From assembly GCA_002189035.1 (NCBI GenBank), contig NEEC01000015.1, positions 1,364,001-1,428,000 of the forward strand: a stretch of DNA of 64,000 nt. Direction: 5' to 3'. Source of the DNA: Utricularia gibba. Lineage: Eukaryota; Streptophyta; Magnoliopsida; Lamiales; Lentibulariaceae. Shown one piece after another: positions 46,978-59,286 of this stretch. The translations under genes and the position numbers were made by a program. Within the stretch, counting starts at the first letter, position 1, and every line of letters begins with the position of its first letter. The notes below the pieces were generated by a model. That model had not been told where the DNA came from and ran no database searches. It saw nothing but the letters and a program-made list of their open reading frames with translations.

Positions 46978-47736
46978 ATGGAAGAAGATGATGATGATCT
47001 ACGCCTCTCAGATCCCCCACAAACCAAGACCAGCAAGCGTTCTCCTCTGCCTCAATTTGTGGTACGCAAGTATCTCAAGAATCAGCAGATGGATTCGCGG
47101 TTTGCTTTCAGGGAGCTCGGATCAAGTCATCCGCCAATGCTCAAGCAGCCACACAGTACACAGAGAACAAGTCTGCTAGTCTGGTGTGGTGCAGTGCTTT
47201 GTATGGTCTTTACCTTGTTGCTCATCTTTGTTGCTGTGGCCATTTTGGTTGTGTTTCTTGTCATTCAACCGAAAAGCCCGGTTTTTGATACCCCGGAAGC
47301 CAGCCTCAGTTCCATCCTCTTCTACCCCCCTGAGTTCATGGATGCAGACATAACATTTCTGGCAAATTTTTCCAACCCGAACACGAAGCTTGATGTAAAT
47401 TTTGAGCACCTTGATGTCGAGCTCTTTGTTTCGGGTTCGGATAGTCCGGTTGCATCTCAAGTTCTGGAGCCATTTAGTCAGAGACCCGGAGAGGCGGGGT
47501 TTGTATCCATCCATCTGCAGCCGCGTTCTGCACATCTGCCTTTGGATCTTGCTGTGAGGCTGCAAAACCAAGAGCAAATCAACAGAGTTGTCATTGACAT
47601 ACACTGCAAGTGCAGAGTGAGGTTCAAGCTTGGTGTTCTTCAGTACACACAAAATCTCCATGGAAAATGCAAACTGGAAATGACCAGTCCTCCTAATGGA
47701 ATCCTCATAGAGCGGAGTTGCAAGATCAGCCGATGA
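46978..47736 (+). CDS. LEA_2-domain membrane protein (NDR1/HIN1-like type)
   Basis: A single exon; I take the ATG at 46978 (MEEDDDDLRLSDPP), giving 252 residues. An in-frame upstream ATG at 46855 would add 41 hydrophobic residues that do not look like the family start. A cytosolic acidic/basic N-terminus is followed by one transmembrane helix at about residues 66-96 (LVWCGAVLCMVFTLLLIF...). The LEA_2 beta-sandwich follows, with ADITFLANFSNPNTKLDVNF and the C-terminal CKCRVRFKLGVLQY. Proteins of this class sit at the plasma membrane or ER and many act in defence or abiotic stress. The exact role is unknown. Confidence 0.88.
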   Translation: MEEDDDDLRLSDPPQTKTSKRSPLPQFVVRKYLKNQQMDSRFAFRELGSSHPPMLKQPHSTQRTSLLVWCGAVLCMVFTLLLIFVAVAILVVFLVIQPKSPVFDTPEASLSSILFYPPEFMDADITFLANFSNPNTKLDVNFEHLDVELFVSGSDSPVASQVLEPFSQRPGEAGFVSIHLQPRSAHLPLDLAVRLQNQEQINRVVIDIHCKCRVRFKLGVLQYTQNLHGKCKLEMTSPPNGILIERSCKISR

Positions 47737-48535
47737 TCGATTTAGCACCTATACAAGAACACAGAGTGAACAGAGCGAGCACATACCAGGGAAGACCACT
47801 TTTTGGTGCCATGTATCTTAATGGAAACAAACTGTTGTGTAGGAAGACCACTTATTCTTCAGATCAAACCAGACTGCGGTGATTGAGCCATGGAGCTTTT
47901 GTGGAATCCAAGCAAGATAAGATAGTACAGCTGCAAAAAACCGATGCCCTTGCTAGAAAATTTAAAGGCTGGTAAGCAATTCCACTGCACTCAATCCATC
48001 TTCACAAAATTCAATATCCATTCTTTGAACAAGAAACACGAGCCAAATTTGCAGTGCCACCTACATGATAACCACGGTCGTCCTTTCAAACAACGTTTTC
48101 CCTCCCATTCAGCACGCGGTACAGCGTATGAAAGCCTGCGTGCAATCCCACTCCTAAAGTAAACCAATTTAGTGAAGCAAGCACCTTGGACCCTGGGTTT
48201 TGAGTAAAGGGTAGACACACTCCCTCCGTCTTTAGGGATTTGGAAACGTTGAGAAAGCAGAGCGTCGCCGTGAGCGAGGACAGCAGGCGATGGCATCAGA
48301 TCGCCCGCCGCTAATTTTTCACCTAAATTACACAAAAACGCCGCCGTACTCGTGTTGAGAAATTATATGTAATATTATTTTAATCAACATAATATTATAA
48401 AATACGTTAGGGGGTCCCATGGAATGAACTTCTAAATATGGATTATTTTGGGGCATTAAACTTGCAAGATATACCAGCAGAGGACACACCATCTACATCC
48501 TACGGTTTACAGTCCTCTTTCCCGGAGCCCCTCCG
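47737..48535. other. Spacer between LEA_2 and receptor kinase genes
   Basis: These are the convergent 3' flanks. A 114-codon minus ORF at 47991-48335 is open but shows no family motif and no TATA or splice context; I do not call it. Confidence 0.45.
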
Positions 48536-51500
48536 TCACACAGAATCATCGGAAAACGCAAAGGAAAAGCTAGTGGAGCATTGCGAGGAAGCCTCTTTGT
48601 TGGGAGAAGAAACCAGATTCTTACTGTCTCCGGAGTGGCCCTTCTTCAGCAGATCCGCATCCAATCTGGCCGACTCCACGCACCGAATCTCCTTCAGCAT
48701 CGCAACGACGTCCTTCATCATCGGGCGGTCTTCCACCCGGGTAGCCAGACAAAGGAATGATACAGATAGAGTTTGCAGCATTTCGTGGATCTGTGGGTCG
48801 GCTCTGCCTCTGAGCTTCCGGTCCAGGATGTCGGTCGGGTTGCCCCGGTTCTGCAAATGGTCATGCACCCATTGAACGAGATGGAGCCCCCCTGGTAATG
48901 TTGGATCTAGCGGATGCCTTCCTGTGAGCAACTCCAGCAGCACGACTCCGAAGCTGTAGACGTCGCTCTTCTCCGTTATCCTGGTCAGCGAGGCATGCTC
49001 TGCCACCATAAAAGATATTGAATCAGTGTTCTGAAATCATTCACCAAATCTCGTTTCATGGAATGTAGAATGAGAAGGTCGTTGACAAATGACTTCATTC
49101 TCATTCCATCTTATGATTTGTGAATGACTCCTGTGCAATGACATTCCCATATTCACAATGAGGCAGAACAAAAGATTTCCAAACACAGACTGAGTCTCTG
49201 GTGAGTGAATCTGAATGTGATCTGTAGTAGTAGCAAGTTTATTTTGTTTACCTGGAGCCATGTAGCCATATGATCCTGCTAAAACAGGGCGATTGCTCTG
49301 TTTAAATGTCTCTGTAAGGAGACTATCTCCATCGATCACTAGCCTTGCAAGGCCGAAGTCACCCAAGTACGGGTCCATGTTGGAGCCTAACAGAACATTC
49401 ATGGCTTTGACATCGCCATGCACGATCGGAGGAACGCAGTCGTGATGCAGGTACGCCAGGGCGTGTGCGATTCCGAGGATGATGCTGTATCTCGTCTCCC
49501 AGTCTGCTCCCCCTTTGCCAGTTCCATGAAGCAGAGAGCTTAAGCTTCCATTCGGGAGATAGTCATAGAAGAGGAGTTTAAGGGTGTGGTTTGAAGCCCA
49601 GCCTAGAAGCCTTACAATGTTCTTGTGCCTGATTGAACCCAAAGTTTGTATTTCTGATCCGAATGCAGAGCATTCATCTGAAGACCACATTTTTTTAACT
49701 GCTAAGCCCCTGTCATCCGGAGTGGTAACTTTGTAGACTACGCCGGAGCTTCCGGTGCCGATGACATTGGAGGAGGACAGGTTCTTGACTATTTCATCAA
49801 TGGAGAAATCCAATTTCTGGTACAACTTTATCTCCCAACTATCAGCTTTAGCGGATTCTTCTGCGGACATTCTGGATGTGACTGAAAAGTAGACGCCAAG
49901 AAGAACTAGTATAACACTTATGCACACCAGGGTCGCCATTGCTAACTTCATCTTCGTTTTCGGATTGCTTCGAGCATCGGCCCCAGAAATTCTGTCATGG
50001 CCGAGGATGTACAGGTCTTTGTTGCCAGAAAGATCACTAAGAGGCATCTGGTGGAAGAAGGGGGTGTCAGGCAAGTCACCATAGAATCCATTGAATGATA
50101 TATTGAGAGAAACGAGGTTTTCGAGGCCTTTCAGAATATCGAGTTTGCCTGAAAGGTTGTTCCGTGAAAGATCAAGAATTCCCAACTTATCAAGCCTGGA
50201 AAACTCCGCTGGGATCTCTCCAGAAAACTGATTACAGCTCAGGTTCAGGGAGATGTCCAAGGAAGAAATTAGGCCTAGTTCTTTAGGTATATCCCTGAAA
50301 AACCATTGTTTCCAAGGTCCAACATTTGTAGCCTACTGCACGATCTGATCTCCACCGGAATCTTACCAGAGAGCAGATTGTTTCCAAGATTTATCTTCGT
50401 TATTTCTGTCAATGAGCCGATGCTGGCAGGAAGAGGGCCGTAGAGCCAGTTGTTTGAAATGTCCATGAACTGTAAGCTCTTTGGCAGAGAATCAGGCAAG
50501 GGACCACTGAGTGTATTGGAGTGAAGATCAAGAAACTCAAGGCTTTCGCAGCCAGAGATCGAAGCAGGAATGCTTCCTTCAAAATGATTGTTGCCCATAT
50601 CAAGAAAATTCAAGAACCTCAAGGCTCCTATTTCAGATGGAAGAGTTCCACCGAGGCTGTTATCACTGATCCTGAATCTGTACAAGTTTGTGCAGTTTCC
50701 AATATCAGGCGGTATGTATCCTGTCAAGTTGTTCGAGATCAGCAGCAATTTTGTCAAGTTTTGTAACCCAAAAACCTCTCTGGGAACTGGTCCATAGAGC
50801 CAATTGTAAGAAAGATCCAGAGCTTGGAGATTTTTGCATTGAGACAGTGAATCAGGGATTGTCCCTGTCAGGTTGTTCTTCCAGGCAAAGAAAATAGTCA
50901 TGTTTGATAATTTCCCAATATCCGAAGGTATTTCGCCCCAAAGATTGTTGTTATCCACTTCTAAATGAATCAAAGAAATGCAGTTTGTTATCTCAGGTGG
51001 TATAGGACCTGATAACTGATTCACACTCAGTTGCAGCTCCTCCAGCTTGAGAAGCTCTCCAAAACTTGATGGTATCTTTCCTGTTAATGAGTTCTCGGAC
51101 AAATCAATGATATTAAGCTCTTTGCACCTCCCAAATCCAGCTGGGATTTCACCGGAAATCCTGTTCTGCCACAAAAGTACACTACGAAGCATCCGGAGCT
51201 CCCCAAAGGACGCCGGAATCGAGCCGCTGATGGAATTCTGGTACAAATACAAGTTCTGCAACTCACTGCAGTTGCCAATTTCCTCCGGAATGCTACCAGA
51301 TATCATTGATGTGTATATTGCAAAAGTCTGAAGCTTCTTCAGCATCCCGATTGAAGATGGAAGCTTCCCTGAAATGCTCGTCTCGGCGAGGCCGAAAACA
51401 ACCAAGTTTGTGCAGTTCCCAATCTCCCATGGCAGCTCCCCGTGGAGATTCTGATTCCCACCTGCTCTAAAAGCTTCCAGATTCTTAAGTTTTCCGATAG

Positions 51501-52032
51501 TTTTCGGAATCTCTCCGGTCAGCTTATTGTCGAACAACATGAGATTCTTCAGCCTGGAAAGGTTACCAATTTCTAAAGGAATGTTCCCCTGAAGAAGATT
51601 CGTGCTCAAAGACAAGAACTGCAGCTTACTCAGCTTACATATTTCAACAGGAATCTCGCCGGAAACACTGTTATCACTTATATCAACGGAAACCAACTCT
51701 CCGTAGTCGCCGAACTCCCTTGGAATTCCTCCTGAGAGATTCGCCGACGACAGGATAAGAGTGTTCAAGTATTTCAACGAGTGCAAGTTCTCAGGCAACG
51801 GCCCCTGTAGATCAACTGCTCTTAAACTTATCTTCACAACATCTTCATTACCGTTGCAGTATATCCCAAACCAGTTACAGGGGTTCCGATCTGAAGCATT
51901 CCAAGAACCAAGAACATCCAAGGAAGGATTCAAACGCTTCCTCCACGACAGCAGAGCTAGCCCCTGCTCGTCAATGCACCAGGAAACCGAGAAAAGAAGA
52001 GAAAACGGGAGAAGAAGAAGAAGTGCAGGCAT
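48536..52032 (-). CDS. LRR receptor-like kinase, RGI-type (subfamily XI), frameshifted by one missing base
   Basis: RGI receptors perceive root meristem growth factor peptides; related subfamily XI receptors bind other small peptides. Exons 49252-52032 and 48536-48999 join in phase. Features in order are a signal peptide (about 1-19), an LRR N-terminal cap with CNWFGIYC, more than 20 LRRs including AGGNQNLHGELPWEIGNC and LYLYQNSISGSIP, and a transmembrane helix near 697-718. The kinase has IGTGSSGVVY, LAVKK, HGDVKAMN in place of HRD, and DFGLAR. The tail SFAFSDDSV matches the RGI3/RGI4 group. At 50293-50295 (GGG in sense) the frame breaks in a LRR, reading FSGIYLKN-stop. One more G restores FSGDIPKELG and gives 3246 nt, or 1081 residues. 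The rest is intact. Confidence 0.94.
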
Positions 52033-55000
52033 TTTTGTTGCCGGAAATATCAGTTTGTTGGTGGGGTTGTTTTGTTTATAGAAGATGATGAGAGTGAAGG
52101 GAGATCTGGATCCAACAGAAGCGACATCGTGGTGTAATTAATGCTCGGATTAAGAACGCAAAACGGTAATCTTGTTGACAGGGGATTTTCTTGGCTTTAT
52201 CTATGGCTTTCAAGTTCTTATGTTTCTGGTTTCAGATTTCACTGTCTCCCCAACTTCCTCCTTCGTACCATTCCTCAGCTTTGTTCACATTTTTAAGGGA
52301 TGGCACTCTGCAAATCACAAAAAGACGATTTCCCAACGAATTTTATTTGAATTTCCGTGTTTGAAAAGGGAAAAAAAACCTGTCTTTTATTTATTTTTTC
52401 GGCATCTGTCTGCTAAGCATTACCTTCATCGAAGTACATCTCTGTGGCTCACAGTAACTTTTTGTAGCTTTAGGGTTTTTGAAGAGGACGACGAGATGAC
52501 GTGGCAGAACGTTTGCAGTTTTAATGACAGTCCTGATTGCCACGATGGTTCCCAACTTTTCTGCCTTCCTGGTGACACGTGGCAAATCCGTATTTACCCA
52601 CCACGATAAAAAAATAATAATATAACTAAAATCCCTTCCAGTAGAATATAAACATGCTTTACAATATGTATTTTATAAATAACACGTGTATTCAAGAATG
52701 CATATTATAGATATATATTATGGTTTTTGTATCCGTATCCGGAATTATCGAATGTCGAATAATTTGAATATAGATTATACGGAATTATTTTTTAAAAATT
52801 GATTTTCAGAAATTATTTTAATATCATACTCATTTTATTTTTTTAAATATTGATTTTGAGTTTGAAATATTATTATTAATAAATATGGATAATATGTTAT
52901 TTAATTATAAAAATAAATTCTTATTTTTTTCCATTTCAAATATCAATCAATTATATAATAATCATTTTAAAAAAAATTCAAACATATATCAATTCTTATT
53001 ATATTAAAAATTTTAATTCTATTGAAATCAATTATATAGAAATTCTTCCAAACGTTACCAAAGTTTTTGGAATAATTCAAGCAACCCTAACTAAATAGAC
53101 ATAATTTTCAATAGCTTTTAACGAATTTACTAAATACAGGAAATGAAGGATTGCAGTAGAGTTTCCAAAGTATATGAATCACTCCCGGAAACACTGCAGG
53201 AAAGTGTTGGCTTTGTTAGGGTAAAACTGAGTAATCATGAAATCAAAGTCGGGAGGTTGCCTAATCATGAAATGGACCACTCCTTAATTGAGATTCCTTG
53301 GTTAATTAATTAATTAATTAATTAATTCATGCATGCACGAGCCCCTTGTCTGTATCCTTTCAAACGGGACATGAACTGATGTGTGTTTGAATGCGTGAAT
53401 ATTATTTATAATATGGTGTTTAATTTAAATTTGATTAAAATAATGTGTGTATGTTAGTTCTTAATGTGCAATGATTCGGTGTTTGCAGTTGAAGAAGACC
53501 TGTGCGGCAGATCTCCGGCCAGTGAAAGTGATGACTCGGACACATGATGGGTTTATTTATTTCCCATATTTATTGGCTTTCTCTCAGGGAATCTCCTTCT
53601 GGAAATTGTTTTTCTTGCTTTCGGGGAGTGAAACTTGAAAAAAGGCTTCCTCCACCCAATTTTTCTTTCCCAAAAATGTTGTTTTGTAAAAATGTATCAC
53701 AAAAACAACACATGGATTTGTTCACATGCACCGGTGGTGGCTCTGAAAAAGCTGGCAGCGCCCCGCACCGGCACCGGTTTTTTGTTTTCTTACCGGTGGC
53801 CGGGAATAGCCAGTTTCAGGGCTGCTGGTGCCGGATGATAGGGTTTAGTAACATATATGCAATCTTTTTTCATATACTAAGTTAAAAAATTTGCATTATG
53901 TAATCTGATAATCCTGTTTAGAATCAATCACCCTTTTTCAGTATTCTGATAATATAAAGAAAAGGGGGGGGATGGATTTGGAGCTGGAACCTCTCCCTCC
54001 CAAGTCTGGTCTGCGTCTGTAGGCATTGGGTTGTCCCCCCCTCAAAGTAAAGAAAATAAGTAGCTGGGGTAAATAAGTAACTGGGAATGTGACATCTCAA
54101 TGAATGCATCCATTGAATGACTGTAAAAAAAGAAAAAGGAAAATTGAAATATGGCCATCATCGCAAGTTTCACTTGTCCTTTTCTTCATCCTTTTAACCT
54201 CTTGACATGCAAACAACACACAGATTTACTGATTTGGGTTGATAGTTACCACTCGAAGTTGGGTCTCGAGCACCCAACATTTATCGCCACATTTGATCTG
54301 CTTTCCCCCCTCTACACACACAAGATGTTTCTTCACCATATGCGCCCTCGATTGCTTCTCTGCTCCCAATCCCATCCACCAACCAGACACTCAATCATTC
54401 CCCTCTGTTGGGCTGCTGCTTTCCCGGCTTCTAATCACTTCACCCCATTTAACCAGAAACTGGCTGGGACGGGACACACATCTGGGGTCCTTTGGAAAAC
54501 AAACACCTCCTAAAGCTATTGCTATTTTTAACCGCGAAGTCAACCTTCGGATGGTATGGAATACAAAAAATGAGAGCAAAGACATTACCACTAATTAAGT
54601 AAAACGAGATGGGGCGTTGACTTTTGGGATGGATTCCATTATTCCTGCGATTTGAACAGTAAAAAGGAGTTCACACCGTTGACTTTCGTGATGGAAAAAA
54701 AACTGTATTTTATATTAGTTATGAATGTAAGAAAAAAAAAAGAGTTATCTTTTCTAATGTTACATGAGTTTCTTTTTTCGAAAGAAAAAAACATAAAAAT
54801 GTGAAAATTGAATATGTACACTGTAGTGAAGGGTATAATAATTTGTACCAAGTGGGAGTGCAAGTGTTCGAGGATGGGTGCAATGAATTTGCAGAAGAAA
54901 TAATCATGAATAATTGCCGTACAAGCATTTTTTATCTAAAAAAAAAAAGAATGAAAACCCCCCGAAAACTGAAGAAGACTCCACGCTATTAAATTAGAGA

Positions 55001-55160
55001 AAGGAACATAAATAAATAAAAAAACACTGAATTAATTTCCAAAAGCACCATAAAACAGTATTTTAAAATTCGAATCCGACATTATCCCATTCATTTTAAA
55101 TTTATAATTTTTTAAAATTATAAAATTGAAACTTTTCATTTTTCGGCTATTGAACCAACA
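52033..55160. other. Intergenic region upstream of the receptor kinase
   Basis: No supportable gene. 52090-52600 is the probable promoter, with ACGTGG and ACGTG cores near 52500 and 52576. An ATTA repeat lies at 53302-53328. A short acceptor-like start at about 53489 leads into a 50-codon open stretch without motif. Poly-A/T and GGGGGGG/CCCCCC runs occur at 53960-54040. Confidence 0.45.
53302..53328. repeat. Simple TTAA repeat
   Basis: About six to seven consecutive TTAA/AATT units in ggttaattaattaattaattaattaattcatgc. Confidence 0.85.
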
Positions 55161-55161
55161 C

Positions 55162-55169
55162 TATAAATA
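55162..55169 (+). promoter_or_regulatory. TATA box of a small orphan gene
   Basis: TATAAATA, 64-71 bp upstream of the ATG at 55233; it supports the following ORF being transcribed. Confidence 0.5.
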
Positions 55170-55232
55170 CACAGAAAGTAGTTTTGAAATAGTGTGATCC
55201 AGCCCCAGCATGCTACTGTTCCGAAAATAATA

Positions 55233-55547
55233 ATGAAGAGCTCGGGGATGGCAATAAATATGAACTGGCGAGACTACGAAGTGTCGGGAGCATGGAACAT
55301 GGGCGTGCCAATATTTTATGGGTCTGGTGTTGGAGCAAGCAAGCAAGCCTATGAAGAAGCAATGCGAGCAGGGAGACAAAGATTTGGATCCATAGGGATC
55401 TGCCCCAGCGCAATGAGTACCGACAGCGCACATCGGACCCTGCTGCCTCCGAGGAATTCAATCTCATCTTACCAGCAGCTTGAAAGAGCACGCAGACAGA
55501 GCAGGAATGAGCGACATGCGGTAAGAATCTGCTGCATGTCGCGCTGA
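55233..55547 (+). CDS. Small protein of unknown function
   Basis: I do not recognise it. A single open frame of 104 residues begins MKSSGMAINMNWRDYEVSGAW, 64 bp after a TATAAATA box. It contains VPIFYGSGVGASKQAYEEAMRAG and an Arg-rich C-terminal half (QQLERARRQSRNERH) that ends CCMSR. There is no signal peptide or membrane span. GC content is higher than in the flanks. An in-frame ATG at 55194 would lie only 25 bp from the TATA box and is less likely. Confidence 0.5.
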   Translation: MKSSGMAINMNWRDYEVSGAWNMGVPIFYGSGVGASKQAYEEAMRAGRQRFGSIGICPSAMSTDSAHRTLLPPRNSISSYQQLERARRQSRNERHAVRICCMSR

Positions 55548-57490
55548 ACTTGATCGAGGTTTATCACCAGGCGCCATTACCAGCGGCTGCATGGCAGGGG
55601 CAGTGAATCCGTTACCAGTCTCCACTGCCCATCGGTCGGATCGTTGTCCAGGCTCCTGTATGAATCACTGTTTGGTAAAACCCTCAGTCTTTACGGTCCG
55701 AACTGAGGATTGAGAACTTTTAGAAATATTTTATTTCAAAAAAGACGAAAGAAATTTTTTTAAAATATTGATTAAGACCACAAATCATTTATATTAAAAA
55801 ATGAAATATAATTTTCTAATTATAAGGATATTGACGAGAAGCTCTCACTACTACTGTGTATTTGAACAAGTGTATGTGTTCATCTCATTGCGGGTTCGTT
55901 CTCACATTTTTTTTTAAATTTTATTTCCTTAACTGGGCCAAGGTCATCACTGCGGCCCAGTCTAGATCCTGCTTATGCGTTTGGCCCAATGCAAGATGGG
56001 TATCATACATAGTTATGCTCCCGGAATACTGTATGATTGAGAAATCCGATCATATTATGATATGTGTATGAAAAAATTGACTATTCTTAATATATATATT
56101 TTTATCTTAATATAAGAAAAAAAAAGGAGAGAGAGGTTTCCATGGTCTTTATTCTTGTAATAACCTGTTTTGAAGATGTTATCAATTATTGACTTCTTAT
56201 ATGATATTATTTGTTTTAATACATATGAATATATGAATAATTGGTAACTCCTATTTCACGGTTTTACTTTTTTTCATATCTAGAAACTTCTCATATGGGT
56301 CATTCTCTATGAAAACTCTAATTTGAATATGCTTAGTTTTGAAATTATAATGAGATTGACAAGAAAAATCTTGTATAATGCTAATGTGATCATCATATTT
56401 CTTTACATCTGTTTTGAAGACATGGATTTGGAGGGATTTGAAAATCTTAGCTATCTTTTTTTTTTTTTTTAATTTAGATAAGATTACGGTTCAGTTTGGA
56501 TTGAACCAACCGGCCCAACTGGTTCAACCGGAACCGACAAAAATTCTGTTTAGTTTGGGATTCCGGCTTGAAAACTTGAGCTCTCACAGTAACGGACATG
56601 GCCTAACGTATTTCATCTCTCTCTCCCTCTCTCAAAAAGCCATTTTAGCCTTTCCTTTTTCTCCCTTGCTTGCCTTTTTCGTATAATTCTCTCCACAAAT
56701 TTTTTTGAGATTGGAAAAAGTTCTACTATCTGCTTGTCGCTTTACTGATGTTTCTACTGCTTTTCTGTTTTTTTCCGCATTGTTGAAAATTGCAACCCTA
56801 ACCTTGCCTTCTGGATTACTTGGTGAGCTTTTCTTCAATGCTACTGCCGTTGGATTTGGGGTTTCGTTTTTTCCATTGTGAGTTTTGTGTGGGATTCCAT
56901 GGATCTTTTAGTTTCTGAGAGAGGACTGTGGATAATTGGCCAAGATCTGTACTTTTTCTAGGACTCATTGTTTATTTCTAGTAGTTGGTTTGCTGAATTT
57001 GTGCTTTAGAGTGTTACTTTCAGTTAGATTTTCTGTGATTCATAGTGGGTTGCTGCAGGAGTGGGATTTTAATATGAGTACTGGTTGATTTTTGTTCTTC
57101 TTCTGTATTCATGTGTATCTGCATATGGAAAAAAAAATTGCTTTTCTATGGATTTTGAGTTTTAGTTGTTTTAGTGATTTGCATTGACACTTTAGATATG
57201 CCCTTTTGCTGCTTGCATCTTTTCTATGCGCTTGAATTTTGCAATATTAGACAGTGTTTTTGTGAAAAGGTTCATCTGTAGCTCCCTGTTTTTCCTTATG
57301 CCTTTTTGGCCCATGCAATTGGCCACTTTGCTGCGTTATCGTGAGGATTGAAATGGTTCTCTTGTGGGCATGCTTAGATAAAATTCACCAGCGTGATCAA
57401 TTCGCCTTGTTAAAATCTGTAATGGTTCAGGGGAGCAAATGACGTGGAAGATGTAGAAGCAAAACATTGACCCTTTGAGAGAAGATTGTC
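55548..57490. other. Intergenic region and 5' leader of the AGC kinase
   Basis: AT-rich until about 56590. A CCGGTT/AACCGG-rich spot lies at 56485-56560. From 56610 a CT-rich leader (ctctctctccctctctc) starts the transcript of the kinase. An intron probably runs from about 56825 to the acceptor ATGGTTCAG|GGG at 57430. Confidence 0.5.
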
Positions 57491-59190
57491 ATGGATACCA
57501 AAATTGATAGCTTTGAGAAACTGAGATTAGAATCTCCAGCAGAAAAGATACCCTTTCCAAAGCAAGATGTAATTTCTTGCGATTCAAATCATTCAAAACC
57601 TGCTCCAACATTAGGAGTTGCAGTTGCTCAGGATATGACATCATCAGAAAAAAATAATGTGAAAGATGATTCTGCGGCATTGGATAATGGAGCAAAAGGC
57701 ATTGCAAAGAAAGGCACCAGTGTCAAGGATGGTGACCGTGTGGATTATGCAGAGAGTGGGAAGAGCAGTGTGTGTAGGGGCAGTACAAGTACTGATATTA
57801 GTGATGAGAGTACATGTAGCAGCCTGACTAGCAGTGCTAACAAACCCCACAAGTCAAACGACATTAGATGGGAAGCAATCCAGGCCGTTCGCTCCAAGGA
57901 TGGAGCTTTAGATCTGAGGCACTTTAGACTCTTGAAGAAATTGGGTTCTGGGGACATTGGCAGTGTTTACCTGTCAGAATTATGTGGTACCAAGTGCCGT
58001 TTTGCCATGAAGGTTATGGATAAAGCTTCGCTTGAAAGTCGAAAGAAACTTTTGCGTGCTCAGGTGGAAAGGGAAATATTGCAATCTCTAGATCATCCTT
58101 TTCTGCCAACTTTGTACTCCCATTTTGAAACTGAAAAATTTTCTTGCTTGGTTATGGAGTTCTGCCCTGGAGGCGACCTGCATACACTTAGGCAAAGGCA
58201 ACCAGGAAAACATTTCCCTGAGCAAGCAGTGAGGTATGTCACTCAATGCTCTCTTTCTTTATTCTTAGCTTTCTCTATTTGTCGTGTACCTTGCAAGTCA
58301 TGGTTTAAGATTTGTATGTAATGCAGGTTTTACGTTGCGGAGGTTCTTCTTGCTATAGAGTACCTTCACATGCTCGGCATTGTCTACCGTGACCTCAAGC
58401 CAGAGAATGTTCTGGTAAGGGAGGATGGGCACATTATGCTATCGGATTTTGATCTTTCACTCCGCTGTGATGTGAGTCCAACTCTGATCAAGTCCGCCTC
58501 CTTGGAAAGTGACTCAGCAAAGAAAAATAGTACCAAGTACTGTGTCCAGCCAACCTGGTCTGAGCCGTCTTGCATCCAACCATCTTGTGTTATCTCCACA
58601 TCATGCTTTGGACCTCAGCTCTTCTCAGGAAAATCAAAGAAACAGGCCAAGCCCAAGAATGAGATTGGCAGCCAAGTCAGTCCACTGCCGGAGCTCATCG
58701 CCGAGCCAACGGATGCCCGCTCCATGTCCTTCGTTGGTACACATGAATACTTGGCTCCCGAGATCATCAAGGGAGAAGGACATGGCAGTGCAGTAGACTG
58801 GTGGACATTTGGTATATTCATGTATGAGCTGCTGTTTGGAAGGACCCCATTCAAAGGATCCGGAAACCGAGCAACACTTTTCAATGTTGTTGGCCAGCCA
58901 CTGCGGTTCCCTGAGTCACCGGTGGTGAGCTTCGCAGCAAGAGATCTGATCAGAGGTTTGCTAGTGAAGGAGCCACAACATAGATTGGCGTATAAACGAG
59001 GTGCAACTGAGATAAAGCAACACCTCTTCTTTGAAGGCGTGAACTGGGCGCTGATCCGTTGTGCGAGCCCCCCGAGGTCCCTAGAGCAGTTGATCTCGAC
59101 AAAGCCATAGCTGCCGCGCCATCTTGTGCCAAAGCTCCTGTACCAGCTGCCAAGAACACTGATAATTATCTGGAATTCGATTTCTTCTAG
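57491..59190 (+). CDS. D6PKL: D6PK-like AGCVIII serine/threonine kinase, frameshifted near the C-terminus by one missing C
   Basis: D6PK-type kinases phosphorylate PIN auxin exporters at the plasma membrane. Exons 57491-58233 and 58327-59190 join in phase (AG|G at Arg-Phe). A serine-rich N-terminal region of about 140 residues precedes the kinase. The kinase shows [14 protein letters not shown] (Gly loop 152-157), FAMKVMDK (K174), [10 protein letters not shown], and SDFDLS, the DFD that replaces DFG in plant AGCVIII kinases. A Cys/Ser-rich activation-loop insertion and [14 protein letters not shown] follow. After [10 protein letters not shown] the frame breaks at the C-run 59068-59073 (six C). 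A seventh C gives [15 protein letters not shown] and the family-like end NYLEFDFF, making 1608 nt, or 535 residues. As printed it stops at 59110 with an unrelated tail. Confidence 0.94.
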
Positions 59191-59286
59191 TGTTAATTCC
59201 TTGCTATTGCATTCATTGTTGTAAGCCGTGACTCGCACATTCTTAGACTTTTCACTTTGAGAAACATACTATAGAGGTACTTTGTG

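Noticed and set aside
47991..48335. 114-codon minus-strand ORF
   Set aside because: No motif, promoter or splice support; it lies in the convergent 3' flanks of two genes.
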